Source: an uncultured Clostridium sp.
Lineage (GTDB): Bacteria; Bacillota; Clostridia; Clostridiales; Clostridiaceae
Direction of reading: 5' to 3'
Length of the DNA: 36,994 bases
Assembly (NCBI RefSeq): GCF_947039605.1
Contig: NZ_CAMQZG010000033.1
Coordinates: 1 to 36,994 of the forward strand
Shown here: piece after piece, positions 17,761 through 26,290 of the stretch
Layout of the letters: each line of letters opens with the position of its first letter
How positions within the stretch are numbered: the stretch's first letter is position 1
Position numbers and translations under genes: made by a program
The notes under the pieces: model-generated
The model's input: only the letters and a program-made list of their open reading frames with translations
Told to the model about the DNA's origin: nothing
The model's database searches: none

Positions 17761-18375
17761 TTATTTTTCATTATCTTTAACTTCAAATATATCACGTCTT
17801 AAAGCTCTTACTACTCCTATAATGCTATCAATATGATATTTCATGTAATATATTGAATCTTCAAAAGATGGGTCTGTATCTTTTATTTTATTAAAAAGTG
17901 GATATATATATTTTTCTGTGTCTGCTACATACTTACCAATTTTTTGATCATCAAAGAATTGAAGTGTTGCTATATTATGGCATCTATCTGCTATTTTAAC
18001 TATTGCTGCTTTTGATGAACCTGCAATATTATTATAGTATGCATCAGCCTTATAATCCTTCTCTTTAGTTAAAAGAACTATAATCTCAACAGCATCCTTT
18101 GGTAACTTTTGCTCATTTACAAGCATTTTTGATGTCATACTTGTATCCTCTAACACATCATGTAAAAGAGCTGCAATTATCATATTTTCATCTGCTATCC
18201 CAAGTGATATTAGTCCATTTGCTACTCTCACTGGATGTATAATATAAGGTTCTCCACTTCTTCTTGTTTGCCCCTCATGTAATCTTTCTGCTAAAATTAA
18301 AGCCTTTATAGCCTGTAGATAATTCTTTCCTCTTAAATAACCTTTTAAATAAATAATCTCTTTACTCGCACTCAT
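17761..18375 (-). CDS. Small RelA/SpoT-type HD hydrolase
   Basis: 204 residues holding only the HD hydrolase domain of RelA/SpoT enzymes. The metal and catalytic set is visible: His47 in PYIIHPVRVA, His72-Asp73 in LLHDVLEDT (HDxxEDT), and Asp130 in VKIADRCHNIATL, with HEGQTRRSG before. There is no synthetase, TGS or ACT domain. This layout is that of small alarmone hydrolases (Mesh1-like), which remove the 3' pyrophosphate of (p)ppGpp; other nucleotide substrates are possible. The usual KLADRxHN reads KIADRCHN, a mild change. Start: AGGAGGG before ATG. It is monocistronic and convergent with the preceding gene, sharing a terminator. No small synthetase is nearby. Confidence 0.85.
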   Translation of the reverse strand: MSASKEIIYLKGYLRGKNYLQAIKALILAERLHEGQTRRSGEPYIIHPVRVANGLISLGIADENMIIAALLHDVLEDTSMTSKMLVNEQKLPKDAVEIIVLLTKEKDYKADAYYNNIAGSSKAAIVKIADRCHNIATLQFFDDQKIGKYVADTEKYIYPLFNKIKDTDPSFEDSIYYMKYHIDSIIGVVRALRRDIFEVKDNEK

Positions 18376-18578
18376 ATTTTACCCTCCTAAAATATCAAAA
18401 CTCTCTCATCTTGATATAGCCCTCTAATTTTATAATATCAAACATTTAATCGTATATTTCTCTAACTTTTTACATTTACTTTCTCTTATTATACCATTTT
18501 TCTAAACTTTCTTATATGCCTACTCTTTATAAACATATCATTATATTTTCGTTACTAAATCATTCTACAAAAAATTTA

Positions 18579-18587
18579 TGATATAAT
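18579..18587 (+). promoter_or_regulatory. Extended -10 promoter
   Basis: TGATATAAT at 18579-18587 is a consensus -10 with a TGn extension, 43 bases before the FUSC-type gene. The -35 at 17 bases is poor, which extended -10 promoters tolerate. Confidence 0.5.
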
Positions 18588-18630
18588 ATTAAACTGTATA
18601 AATTAATATTATAAAGAAGGTTTTAATTAA

Positions 18631-19158
18631 ATGATTAAACTAAATAAACTCCCTAAAATAGGTGCAAGAAATTTTAAGTCATCACTAGCTATTATGATTT
18701 CTATAATTATAGCAGAGCTATTTGGTTTTGATACACCTTTTTATGCTGCAATCACATCTGTTGTATGTATGCAAGATTCAGCAGAAAATTCTGTCCACAT
18801 GGGTAAAAACAGATTTGTAGGAACTGTAATTGGTGCTATTTTTGGAAGTGTTGGTACTCTAATATTAAGCATCAATAGTAATCTAATTCTAAAAATCGGA
18901 TTAGTCTTTATTCTTAGTACATCTGTAATCTATATCTGTACTATGATAAAAATGCCTGGTGCTGTTACTATTGCTTGTATAGTTTTACTTGGAACACTGC
19001 TTTTAAATAGGGATTTTTCAAATTATTACTATGCATTTCACAGATCAGTAGAAACTTTTATAGGTGCTTTAATTGCTATAGCTGTTAATCACTTTGTGCT
19101 TCCTCACAAAAAAGTTAAACCTACTGTTGATATAGTTAACAACAAAAAAAGTGCCTAA
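18631..19158 (+). CDS. FUSC/aromatic-acid-exporter-type membrane protein
   Basis: 175 residues with about four transmembrane helices: after a basic N terminus (KLNKLPKIGARNFKSS), segments at about 17-35, 60-80, 85-105 and 135-158. The opening, including FGFDTPFYAAITSVVCMQD and GKNRFVGTVIGAIFGSVGT, is typical of the ArAE_1/FUSC N-terminal domain. Full-length members add a cytoplasmic C-terminal domain; this one ends soon after the membrane region, as many short Firmicute members do. It probably forms oligomers and exports a small organic anion; substrate unknown. Start: AAGAAGG about 8 bases before ATG. The stop codon lies inside the terminator stem. Confidence 0.8.
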   Translation: MIKLNKLPKIGARNFKSSLAIMISIIIAELFGFDTPFYAAITSVVCMQDSAENSVHMGKNRFVGTVIGAIFGSVGTLILSINSNLILKIGLVFILSTSVIYICTMIKMPGAVTIACIVLLGTLLLNRDFSNYYYAFHRSVETFIGALIAIAVNHFVLPHKKVKPTVDIVNNKKSA

Positions 19159-19184
19159 ATCTATTATATGATTTAAGCACTTTT
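19147..19184. terminator. Bidirectional terminator
   Basis: AAAAGTGC-TAAATC (19147-19161) pairs with GATTTA-GCACTTTT (19170-19184), with one mismatch on the plus strand that becomes G-U on the minus strand. It serves the convergent genes ending at 19158 and 19199. Confidence 0.85.
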
Positions 19185-19198
19185 CTATTTTATAAACC

Positions 19199-20185
19199 CT
19201 AACTTATATACTTTTCTTTATATTCTGTAATTGTCATACCCGTCCAACTTTTAAAAGCTCTAATAAATGAATTAGCATCTGAGTATCCAATTAGAAAAGC
19301 AATATCATCATTACTTATTGTCCCATCCTTTAGATAACTTCTAGCAAGCAATTCCCTTGTATGGTTTAACTGCTTTATAAATGTAGTCTTTTCCCCTGCA
19401 AGCTTTCTTTGAAGTGTTCTAGTGCTTACATCAAGCTCTTTTGCAACCATTTCTATACTTCCATCCCCACTTGGAATAAGTTCAAACAGTGTACTTCTCA
19501 CATTTGCTGCAAAGCTTGTATCTATTTCCATTTCTTTTATTCTCTTTTGAAGTTCTGGCTCTAAATAACTAAACATAACATTATTTTCTGTTAAAAATGG
19601 TTTTTTTACATCTTCTATCTTAAATTCTATTACTGATTTTAAATCCTTATAGGGTTTTATACCAAAGTACTCCTCAAAGTCACTTCCATCATATTCATAT
19701 AATGAAGTTATTTTAGTTGGAATAATTCTTTGACCTGTTGCTTTCCTTATAATACTAAGTACTAAAACTTGCTCACTAAGAATTGAAAACTTAGGTAATT
19801 TATTATTTCCATCATCAAATTTAAATTCTAAAGTTAAGTTTTTAGTATCTATATTAACCTCAAGTACAAACGGTCCTATAAGTTTTTTATATTTAGCTAT
19901 TGTATTAAAACAAGTTATACCATCCCTTGAACACATAGCTGCAAAAAGTGGAGGTATAAATCCTATCATCTTTTCAATACTGCTATAACACATTAAATCA
20001 TGAGTACTTATAGCTGCCTCTAAAGAATCCATAAGTTTTATATACTGTTCTCTACTTATAGATAGATTTTTATTATCTAAAGCTTTTATAGGAATATTTG
20101 CATTTTTAAAAACAAGCTCTGCATTAATGCCTTTTGATAATATATATTCAAAATATTTTTTATCTATTGAATAGAATTTAGTCAT
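19199..20185 (-). CDS. AraC-family transcriptional regulator
   Basis: 328 residues. The N-terminal part (about 10-190) resembles the arabinose-binding-like ligand domain of one-component AraC regulators. The C-terminal part (about 238-326) is the two-helix-turn-helix DNA-binding domain: MVAKELDVSTRTLQRKLAGE and ISNDDIAFLIGYSDANSFIR, then FKSWTGMTITEYKEKY. It has the OruR/ArgR-like length of about 330 residues. The start has AAGGGTGA before ATG. It begins 58 bases after the SDR oxidoreductase on the same strand, so the two are probably one operon and the regulator likely controls its own operon in response to a small hydrophobic ligand; the ligand is unknown. Confidence 0.9.
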   Translation of the reverse strand: MTKFYSIDKKYFEYILSKGINAELVFKNANIPIKALDNKNLSISREQYIKLMDSLEAAISTHDLMCYSSIEKMIGFIPPLFAAMCSRDGITCFNTIAKYKKLIGPFVLEVNIDTKNLTLEFKFDDGNNKLPKFSILSEQVLVLSIIRKATGQRIIPTKITSLYEYDGSDFEEYFGIKPYKDLKSVIEFKIEDVKKPFLTENNVMFSYLEPELQKRIKEMEIDTSFAANVRSTLFELIPSGDGSIEMVAKELDVSTRTLQRKLAGEKTTFIKQLNHTRELLARSYLKDGTISNDDIAFLIGYSDANSFIRAFKSWTGMTITEYKEKYIS

Positions 20186-20243
20186 CTTATCACCCTTTTT
20201 TATTTTTATATAAATTCAAATTAACTTTTCTATATTTTTAAAC

Positions 20244-21056
20244 TTACATCATTTTTACAATCTTATCAAACATTCTATCAGATACAATTCTTCTTATAAA
20301 TACAATTGGTTTAGCCGCATAACCGACTAGGTATCTAGTTTTAGGTTTTCTAGCTGTTGCTGCTTTAACTATAGTATTTGCAATTACTATTGGCTTTGTT
20401 AGACTCTCTCCAAGGTATCTTTTTCTCATTCCTTTAGCCGCTTTATTAGCTTCTACTGAATAAGCACCATTTTTAGCACTATTTTCTAGATTATCAGCTG
20501 CTATTGTTCCCCAATCTGTTTTAATTCCACCTGGCTCTACAACTACAACATCAATTCCAAATGGTGCTACCTCAATTCTTAAACAATCACTAAATCCCTC
20601 AACTGCAAACTTTGTTGCATGATACCAACCACCAAAAGCTGTATGCATTTTTCCACCCATTGATGAAATATTAATTATTCTTCCAAATTTATTAGCTCTC
20701 ATGCTTGGAAGTACCAACTGAGTCATTCTTGCAAGTCCAAATATATTAACTTCTACCTGTCTTCTAGCCTCTTCCATTGAAACATCTTCAATTGCTCCAA
20801 AAGAACCATATCCTGCATTGTTTACAAGTACATCAATTCTGCCTTCTTTAGCAAGTATAGTTTCAACACATTTAACCATAGACTCTTCATTTGTTACATC
20901 AAGTGCTATTATGTTAATACCTTGTTCTTCTAATTTTTTTAATCTATCAAGTCTTCTAGCTGCCCCATAAATTATATAACCTTTTTTCTTTAGTTCTATC
21001 GCTGTATCAAATCCAATTCCACTACTGGCCCCTGTTATAAGTGCTACTTTTTTCAT
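20244..21056 (-). CDS. Short-chain dehydrogenase/reductase (SDR)
   Basis: 270 residues, classical SDR length. The cofactor loop is TGASSGIG (8-15), followed by NNAG (79-82), Asn104, Ser132 in NISSMGG, and the catalytic Tyr145-xxx-Lys149 (YHATK), all intact. After the first strand, GAARRLDRLKKLEE carries basic residues typical of NADPH preference. It reduces or oxidises an unknown carbonyl/alcohol, probably a lipophilic one, given the length of the C-terminal extension (KPIVFIRRIVSDRMFDKIVK). Start: AGGAGAG before ATG. It is transcribed ahead of the AraC regulator, 58 bases away, a common pairing of enzyme and regulator. Confidence 0.92.
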   Translation of the reverse strand: MKKVALITGASSGIGFDTAIELKKKGYIIYGAARRLDRLKKLEEQGINIIALDVTNEESMVKCVETILAKEGRIDVLVNNAGYGSFGAIEDVSMEEARRQVEVNIFGLARMTQLVLPSMRANKFGRIINISSMGGKMHTAFGGWYHATKFAVEGFSDCLRIEVAPFGIDVVVVEPGGIKTDWGTIAADNLENSAKNGAYSVEANKAAKGMRKRYLGESLTKPIVIANTIVKAATARKPKTRYLVGYAAKPIVFIRRIVSDRMFDKIVKMM

Positions 21057-21204
21057 TTGTAATCTCTCCTAAACTTAATTTATATTTATATCAACTTAAT
21101 TTAATTTCTTTATCTTACTATAAGTATATATCTTTTATAAGTTTATTCTAACAACAAAATATGCCAAATAAAATTCAATTCGCGCCACTTTATGTATTCT
21201 TTTT

Positions 21205-22047
21205 TTAATCAAAAAGTTTTTTTATCTTTTCTACATTTTCTATTCCAACATTATAACCATGATTATAAATCTTTTTAATCTTCTTTATATCTTTTTCAAA
21301 ACCATTTATACACTCTTCCTTACTTGGTCTTATAATAACTGCTTTTCCCTCTAACTCTAACCTTTCACAAAGGTCTAATGTTTCATTATATTTAATATGC
21401 CTAGTTAAAAAACTATCTACTATCTTTGGATATTTCTTTTTTAAAAGTCTTGAAGCAACTTTATTTATTCTCTCAGCACCAAGTCTATATCCATCTGGAC
21501 TTGTTAAAATTATAAGATGTTTTTCATTACCATCATCAATAGCTTTTTGTACTGGAATAGGGTCACAAAGCCCACCATCATAATATTTATTCTCACCAAT
21601 ACTTATGATAGGAAAAAGAATTGGAATAGCACAAGTTGCCCTAGCCATAGTACATGGCTTATCAATCTCTTTTCCATCAAGATATTCAGCCCTCCCTGTT
21701 AAAATATTACTAACTCCTACAATTATTTTCCCCTCATAAGCTCTAAACGTATCATAATCATATAAATCAAGTTTGTTTGGAATCTCATCAAATATAAAAT
21801 CAAGACCAAATAAACTTCTGTGCTTTATAAAATTTTTAACACCTATATATCTTTTGTCATTTCTGTACTTTTCTAAAACTCTAATATTCCTCTCCTTCTG
21901 CTTTGAAACATAAGAAAAACAATTAGAAATCCCAGCAGAAACTCCAATACAATAAGGAAACATAATTTCATTATCTAAAAGCGCATCCATAACACCAGCA
22001 CTAAATGCTCCTCTAAATGAACCACCTTCTAAAACTAAACTTGGCAT
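21205..22047 (-). CDS. Patatin-like phospholipase family protein
   Basis: 280 residues. Oxyanion loop GGSFRG (8-13), nucleophile Ser37 in GVSAG (35-39) and catalytic Asp157 in DGGLCDP form the complete Ser-Asp dyad of patatin-like hydrolases. The C-terminal part (MARATCAIPILFPII before the Asp; ERINKVASRLLKKKYPKIVD after) matches the small bacterial YjjU-type subfamily. It is cytoplasmic, with no signal peptide, and likely hydrolyses acyl esters of phospholipids; the in vivo substrate is unknown. Start: AAGAGGTGAG before ATG. It appears monocistronic, between the SDR gene and a degenerate region. Confidence 0.93.
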   Translation of the reverse strand: MPSLVLEGGSFRGAFSAGVMDALLDNEIMFPYCIGVSAGISNCFSYVSKQKERNIRVLEKYRNDKRYIGVKNFIKHRSLFGLDFIFDEIPNKLDLYDYDTFRAYEGKIIVGVSNILTGRAEYLDGKEIDKPCTMARATCAIPILFPIISIGENKYYDGGLCDPIPVQKAIDDGNEKHLIILTSPDGYRLGAERINKVASRLLKKKYPKIVDSFLTRHIKYNETLDLCERLELEGKAVIIRPSKEECINGFEKDIKKIKKIYNHGYNVGIENVEKIKKLFD

Positions 22048-22116
22048 ACACTCACCTCTTAAATTTGTTCTCTTACTTAAGAGTTTGTGTAAATTTTTAA
22101 TTTTTATAACCTACTT

Positions 22117-22230
22117 AATTATGGTAATACAATAGGCACTAGCAAAACCTACTTAGTCAAAGAAACTTCTTATAATTGGATTCACCCTGATGACCTAGCA
22201 ACATCTTATAGTGAAGTTATCATTCCTCAT
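22117..22230 (+). pseudogene. Unidentified gene fragment
   Basis: A plus-strand frame without a start encodes NYGNTIGTSKTYLVKE followed by TSYNWIHPDDLATSYSEV, which has the composition of a real protein C-terminal stretch. The frame continues to a stop at 22279-22281, but the last part overlaps the Rpn remnant. I do not recognise the family. Confidence 0.3.
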
Positions 22231-22240
22231 ATACTTTTTT

Positions 22241-22440
22241 CTACTTTAAAGTTTCTATTTCACATTCTAAAAGCCCTGTAAGTTTTGCTATCATTTCTGT
22301 ATCTAATCCACTTGATAACATTTCCCTAGCAATATCAAACTTAGCCTCTTTACTCCCTTCTTTTTGCTTTATTTAAAGCACTATTCTCATCTTTCAAGAT
22401 TTTGCTCTGATTTCATATCTCTGTAGTATAATAAGATGCC
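22241..22440 (-). pseudogene. Remnant of Rpn/PD-(D/E)XK nuclease-family gene
   Basis: The minus strand encodes KQKEGSKEAKFDIAREML and then SSGLDTEMIAKLTGL with a stop at 22241-22243, the typical C-terminal tail of Rpn-type recombination-promoting nucleases. Upstream, ILKDENSALNKAKRR continues the family pattern in another frame, preceded by a stop, so at least one frameshift and one nonsense mutation are present. The catalytic domain is gone. Such genes are mobile and often decay. Confidence 0.6.
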
Positions 22441-22541
22441 TTTTCTAATTTTATATTTGATAATATTATACTTTTTAATTAAGCCTTTGTATTTTCTTTA
22501 AAATTCTTCTATTTCCGTTATCTTTCTAACTTATTCTATAT

Positions 22542-22570
22542 TTGACAATAAAATTTTAAAGTGATATAAA
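22542..22570 (+). promoter_or_regulatory. Sigma-A promoter of htpG
   Basis: Perfect TTGACA (22542-22547), 17-base spacer, TATAAA (22565-22570), ending 15 bases before the CIRCE operator. Transcription should start near 22577. Confidence 0.85.
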
Positions 22571-22585
22571 ATAATTATAGATAAA

Positions 22586-22612
22586 TTAGCACTCTAATCT
22601 TTCGAGTGCTAA
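22586..22612 (+). promoter_or_regulatory. CIRCE operator (HrcA-binding inverted repeat)
   Basis: TTAGCACTC (22586-22594), 9-base spacer, GAGTGCTAA (22604-22612): an exact match to the CIRCE consensus. It lies just after the predicted start of transcription, so HrcA binding would block htpG and heat stress would relieve it. The repeat would also form a hairpin in the 5' end of the mRNA. Confidence 0.95.
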
Positions 22613-22648
22613 TTTAAAGTATTAGTATTTTATTAGGAGATGATTAAT

Positions 22649-24523
22649 TTGGAAAAGAAACAATTTCAAGCCGAATCAAAAAGATTACTAGATATCGTTA
22701 TTAACTCAATCTATACAAACAAAGAAATATTTTTAAGAGAACTAATCTCTAATGCAAGTGACGCTATAGACAAGGTATATTACAAGACATTATCAGATAG
22801 TTCTTTAACTTTTAATAGAGCTGATTACTTTATAAAACTCATACCAAATAAAAAGAATAGAACTTTAACTATTATAGATAAAGGTATTGGTATGAATGAG
22901 GAGGAACTTAATGAAAATCTTGGTATTATAGCCAAAAGTGGTTCTTTAAAATTCAAAACAGAAAATGATTTAAAAGAAGACATTGATATCATCGGGCAGT
23001 TTGGTGTTGGATTCTACTCAGCATTTTTAGTATCTAAAAATGTTACTGTTATAACTAAATCTATTGATTCTGATAAAGCTTATAAGTGGGTTTCAGATGG
23101 TGTTGAAGGTTATACAGTAGAGGAAACTACAAAAGATTCAGTTGGAACACAAATTATCTTAGAACTTAAAGATAATGATGAAGATGAAAATTATGATTCA
23201 TATCTTGATATTCATAAATTAAGAGAACTTATAAAAAAATACTCTGACTTTATCAGATACCCAATTAAACTTGATGTAACTAACTCAAAACTTAAAGAAG
23301 GTAGCGAGTCAGAATATGAAGATTTTATAGTAGAAGAAACAGTAAATAGTATGGTTCCTTTATGGAGAAAAAATAAAAATGAGCTAACACAAGATGATTA
23401 TAATAACTTCTATGCTGAAAAAAGATTTGGTTTTGATAAACCACTAAGACATATGCACATAAGTGTTGATGGTATGATAAGTTATAACTCAATATTATTT
23501 ATTCCATCAAGTACACCATATAACTACTACACTAAAGACTACAAAAAAGGTCTAGAATTATATGCAAATGGTGTATTAATAATGGAAAGCTGCGAAGCCT
23601 TACTTCCTGACTACTTTGGATTTGTAAAAGGAATAGTTGACTCACAAGACTTATCACTTAATATCTCAAGAGAGTTATTACAACATGATAGACAGTTAAA
23701 GCAAATTGCTAAAAATATAAAAACTAAAATTAAAAACGAACTAAAATCATTAATTAAAAATGATAGAGAAAAATATGATACATTCTTTAAAGAATTTGGG
23801 AAACAATTAAAATATGGAATGTATGAAGACTTTGGTACAAATAAAGATGAACTTAAAGAACTTGTAATGTTCTACTCATCAAAAGAGCAAAAGCTTGTTA
23901 CTCTTGATGAATATATAGAAAGAATGAGTGAGGATCAAAAGTATATTTACTATGCTGCTGGTGAGAGTAAAGAAAAAATTGCAAGAATGCCTCAAACAGA
24001 GATGGTTCTTGATAAAGGATTTGAAATACTTTACTTCACAGATGATATAGATGAATTTGCTATAAAAATTCTTGAAAAATATAAAGAAAAAGAATTTAAA
24101 TCAGTTTCTAGTGGGAATTTAGGATTTGAAACTGAAAATAAAGAAGATGAAGTTATAAAAGAAGAAAATAAAGACTTATTTGCTTCACTAAAAGAAGCTT
24201 TAGTAGGTAAAGTTTCTGATGTAAAACCATCTAGCATACTAAAAACTTCACCTGTTTGTTTATCAACTGCTGGAGATTTATCAATAGAGATGGAAAAAAT
24301 ACTTAGTGCTATGCCGAGTAATCAAGATGTTAAATCAGAGAAAATACTTGAAATTAACATTCACCATGATATCTTTAATTCATTAAAAGATTCATTTGAA
24401 AATGATAAAGATAAATTTGGATTATATGCAAATATTCTTTATAACCAAGCTTTATTAATAGAGGGTCTTAGTATAGAAGATCCACTTGAATTTACTAATA
24501 ATCTTTGTAAATTAATGAAATAA
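22649..24523 (+). CDS. htpG: Molecular chaperone HtpG (Hsp90)
   Basis: 624 residues from TTG at 22649. The in-frame ATG at 22640 overlaps the AGGAG site (22635-22639) and is too close for initiation; the TTG lies 9 bases after it and gives [15 protein letters not shown], the usual HtpG N terminus. The GHKL ATPase motifs are present: [23 protein letters not shown], and [11 protein letters not shown] (nucleotide lid). The middle domain carries the conserved catalytic arginine segment [14 protein letters not shown], and the C-terminal dimerisation domain follows. It is a cytoplasmic dimeric ATP-driven chaperone. Perfect promoter and CIRCE upstream make it a member of the HrcA regulon, unlike Bacillus subtilis htpG, which is not HrcA-controlled. 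It is monocistronic with a strong terminator. Confidence 0.97.
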   Translation: MEKKQFQAESKRLLDIVINSIYTNKEIFLRELISNASDAIDKVYYKTLSDSSLTFNRADYFIKLIPNKKNRTLTIIDKGIGMNEEELNENLGIIAKSGSLKFKTENDLKEDIDIIGQFGVGFYSAFLVSKNVTVITKSIDSDKAYKWVSDGVEGYTVEETTKDSVGTQIILELKDNDEDENYDSYLDIHKLRELIKKYSDFIRYPIKLDVTNSKLKEGSESEYEDFIVEETVNSMVPLWRKNKNELTQDDYNNFYAEKRFGFDKPLRHMHISVDGMISYNSILFIPSSTPYNYYTKDYKKGLELYANGVLIMESCEALLPDYFGFVKGIVDSQDLSLNISRELLQHDRQLKQIAKNIKTKIKNELKSLIKNDREKYDTFFKEFGKQLKYGMYEDFGTNKDELKELVMFYSSKEQKLVTLDEYIERMSEDQKYIYYAAGESKEKIARMPQTEMVLDKGFEILYFTDDIDEFAIKILEKYKEKEFKSVSSGNLGFETENKEDEVIKEENKDLFASLKEALVGKVSDVKPSSILKTSPVCLSTAGDLSIEMEKILSAMPSNQDVKSEKILEINIHHDIFNSLKDSFENDKDKFGLYANILYNQALLIEGLSIEDPLEFTNNLCKLMK

Positions 24524-24528
24524 TCAAG

Positions 24529-24564
24529 AAAGGTTATCCTAAAATTTTAGGATAACCTTTTTTT
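24529..24564. terminator. Bidirectional terminator
   Basis: AAAGGTTATCCT (24529-24540) pairs perfectly with AGGATAACCTTT (24549-24560), with T and A runs at the ends. It follows htpG and reaches the stop codon of the convergent symporter gene. Confidence 0.93.
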
Positions 24565-25927
24565 AACTATTTTTTTCTATTTTTATCATTTCACCAGTTT
24601 CACACTCTTTACAATCTATTATATAGGCCTTCCACTCCTTACTTGTAAACTTATAAAGTATTGCAAGATTTATAGCAAATGCTACAAAAATTAATAAATC
24701 TACAAGATTAAATACAAGTGATAATCCATAAACTGCAAGTGCTCCTGTAATTGTTAAAACAATTATATAAGTTGCAATTCTAAGCTTTTCATTTTTCTCA
24801 ACAATCATCATAAGGAAATAATATCTCCCAAGAAGTGCTGAAAGCCCTGTAAGTATCGAGAATGTTGCAACTGCAATAGCTCCAAATACTCCTGTAACCT
24901 TAATTGCTGAATCATAATATCCTGTTAAAACTACTGAATTATCTGCACCAAGATTTATAAGATGATTTTGAACTCCAAAAGAAGTTACATAAGTTGTTGC
25001 AAATATTCCAACTATGAAAAGCATTAAAATGACCATAGCAGATGCAAGCGCAGTTTCTCTATGACTAGTTTTACTTTGCTTTGCTGCCATTCCATAAACT
25101 CCTATCCCAACATCAGTAACCTGCATAATTTTTTGAATTCCTACCATAAGTCCAAGAGGAACCCCTATAAACATAGTAACAGGATGCCTCATTGAATCTA
25201 TCATTCTTCCAAAAAATACTGGCCAAAAATCATATGTCTTAAAAAAGAATATGATAAAGAATGTAATATATACACTAACTGATATTGTTGTAAGTGTTGT
25301 TAAAGCTTTTATTATAATACCTTGTTTTCTCATAAGAACAATTGCTGAGAGAACTATCATTATAGGTACTATAACAAATAAGAACATCTCATTATTAGAA
25401 ACTCTTCCTACTCCACTTTTTATAGCAACTATATCAACAGCTCCATTGATAGCACTAAATTGGAATCCCCCAAAACCAAATACAAAAATAATTGTAAATA
25501 CTATCTTATAAACATTACAAAGCCCATTTCCAAAAAACATCTTAATAGACTCAACTGTAGTCTTATTTAAGATTTTCCCCATAAGAGTTTCTGAATAAGC
25601 AAGTGGTGCTAAAAGAATTAGCCCTATAAACGCCCACAAAACTATTCCCTCTATATAAGTTTGTCCTTGTTCTGCTGTACTGCTAAGAGAACCTAGAACA
25701 CCAATTAAAGCCCCTGTTCCTATAACTGTTCCCATTATAACAATACTATTTTTCATAGTTTTAAATAAATGTAGCCCATTATTTAAAGTTGTTTTATTTT
25801 TAACTTTAAAAATCATTCTTATAACTATAATTAACGTAATAATTATTATTAAAGGCATAGCCCATGCCCAAATAATATTTGAAATTGTGTTTACACTTTG
25901 CCCCAAGAAGTTTAAAATATTTCCCAT
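24563..25927 (-). CDS. AGCS-type sodium:amino acid symporter
   Basis: 454 residues with about 10-11 transmembrane segments. The AGCS signature order is seen in diverged form: GTGALIGVLGSLSSTAEQGQ after the second helix, then LAYSETLMGK, and DVGIGVYGMAAKQSKTSHRE before a helix, which corresponds to the family's EAGMGSAPxxAxxAKTxHP segment. Family members import alanine, glycine or related amino acids with sodium. This is a divergent member with changes in the normally GxxGxGNIAG region, so substrate is uncertain. The start has AGAAGAGGT about 7 bases before ATG. A terminator hairpin stands 64 bases upstream in the leader, suggesting attenuation. It is monocistronic. Confidence 0.8.
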   Translation of the reverse strand: MGNILNFLGQSVNTISNIIWAWAMPLIIIITLIIVIRMIFKVKNKTTLNNGLHLFKTMKNSIVIMGTVIGTGALIGVLGSLSSTAEQGQTYIEGIVLWAFIGLILLAPLAYSETLMGKILNKTTVESIKMFFGNGLCNVYKIVFTIIFVFGFGGFQFSAINGAVDIVAIKSGVGRVSNNEMFLFVIVPIMIVLSAIVLMRKQGIIIKALTTLTTISVSVYITFFIIFFFKTYDFWPVFFGRMIDSMRHPVTMFIGVPLGLMVGIQKIMQVTDVGIGVYGMAAKQSKTSHRETALASAMVILMLFIVGIFATTYVTSFGVQNHLINLGADNSVVLTGYYDSAIKVTGVFGAIAVATFSILTGLSALLGRYYFLMMIVEKNEKLRIATYIIVLTITGALAVYGLSLVFNLVDLLIFVAFAINLAILYKFTSKEWKAYIIDCKECETGEMIKIEKNS

Positions 25928-25990
25928 AGATAATACCTCTTCTTGATGTAAATTTATAACTGTCTCTAAAACATATTTATCCCCTAAAAC

Positions 25991-26027
25991 AAAAAAATTC
26001 TGATAAAGAAATAGTCCTTATCAGAAT
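25991..26027 (-). terminator. Terminator hairpin in the leader of the AGCS gene
   Basis: ATTCTGATAA (25997-26006) pairs perfectly with TTATCAGAAT (26018-26027); a run of seven As gives a U-tract on the minus strand. The upstream gene already has its own terminator at 26247-26278, so this one more likely acts as an attenuator. Confidence 0.75.
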
Positions 26028-26246
26028 AGTAATTATATGATACTATTTGCTACCTCAAATAACAATACTATCCCTTTGAATTATCAAACTAATATTTAAA
26101 ATCCATTACATAACTAAAACTTCTTTATTCCCTAGTATTTTTATATCAAAGTATTAAAAGACAGAAATACTTTAAATGTCTTATAAACTAAATTAATACT
26201 TCTATTCCATATATAGAAAACTAACTCTAAAAAATAAATTTCCATA

Positions 26247-26278
26247 ATAAAAAGAATCCATATATCTATAGATTCTTT
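26247..26278 (-). terminator. Terminator of the small membrane-protein gene
   Basis: AAAGAATC (26251-26258) pairs with GATTCTTT (26271-26278), giving a U-rich tract on the minus strand, 13 bases after the stop codon at 26291. Confidence 0.75.
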
Positions 26279-26290
26279 CATATTTATTAT

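Larger units (their letters stand above)
22048..22541. other. Gene-poor region with decayed coding remnants
   Basis: There is no intact gene between the patatin gene and the htpG promoter. Two remnants on opposite strands are listed separately; they overlap at 22241-22281, where the plus-strand frame is probably only antisense to the Rpn tail. The remainder is AT-rich without recognisable sites. Confidence 0.6.
25928..26290. other. 363-bp leader/intergenic region upstream of the AGCS gene
   Basis: No ORF. On the minus strand it contains the terminator of the small membrane-protein gene (26247-26278), then about 220 bases with several short inverted repeats (for example AATAGT with ACTATT just before the next hairpin), and a terminator-like hairpin 64 bases before the symporter start. 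No known riboswitch or T-box core is visible. Confidence 0.5.

Noticed and set aside
24031-24237. 68-residue minus-strand ORF
   Set aside because: Antisense frame inside htpG.
25928-26250. T-box or known riboswitch in the symporter leader
   Set aside because: No T-box core sequence (TGGNACC with AGGGTGG) and no familiar riboswitch core on the minus strand.
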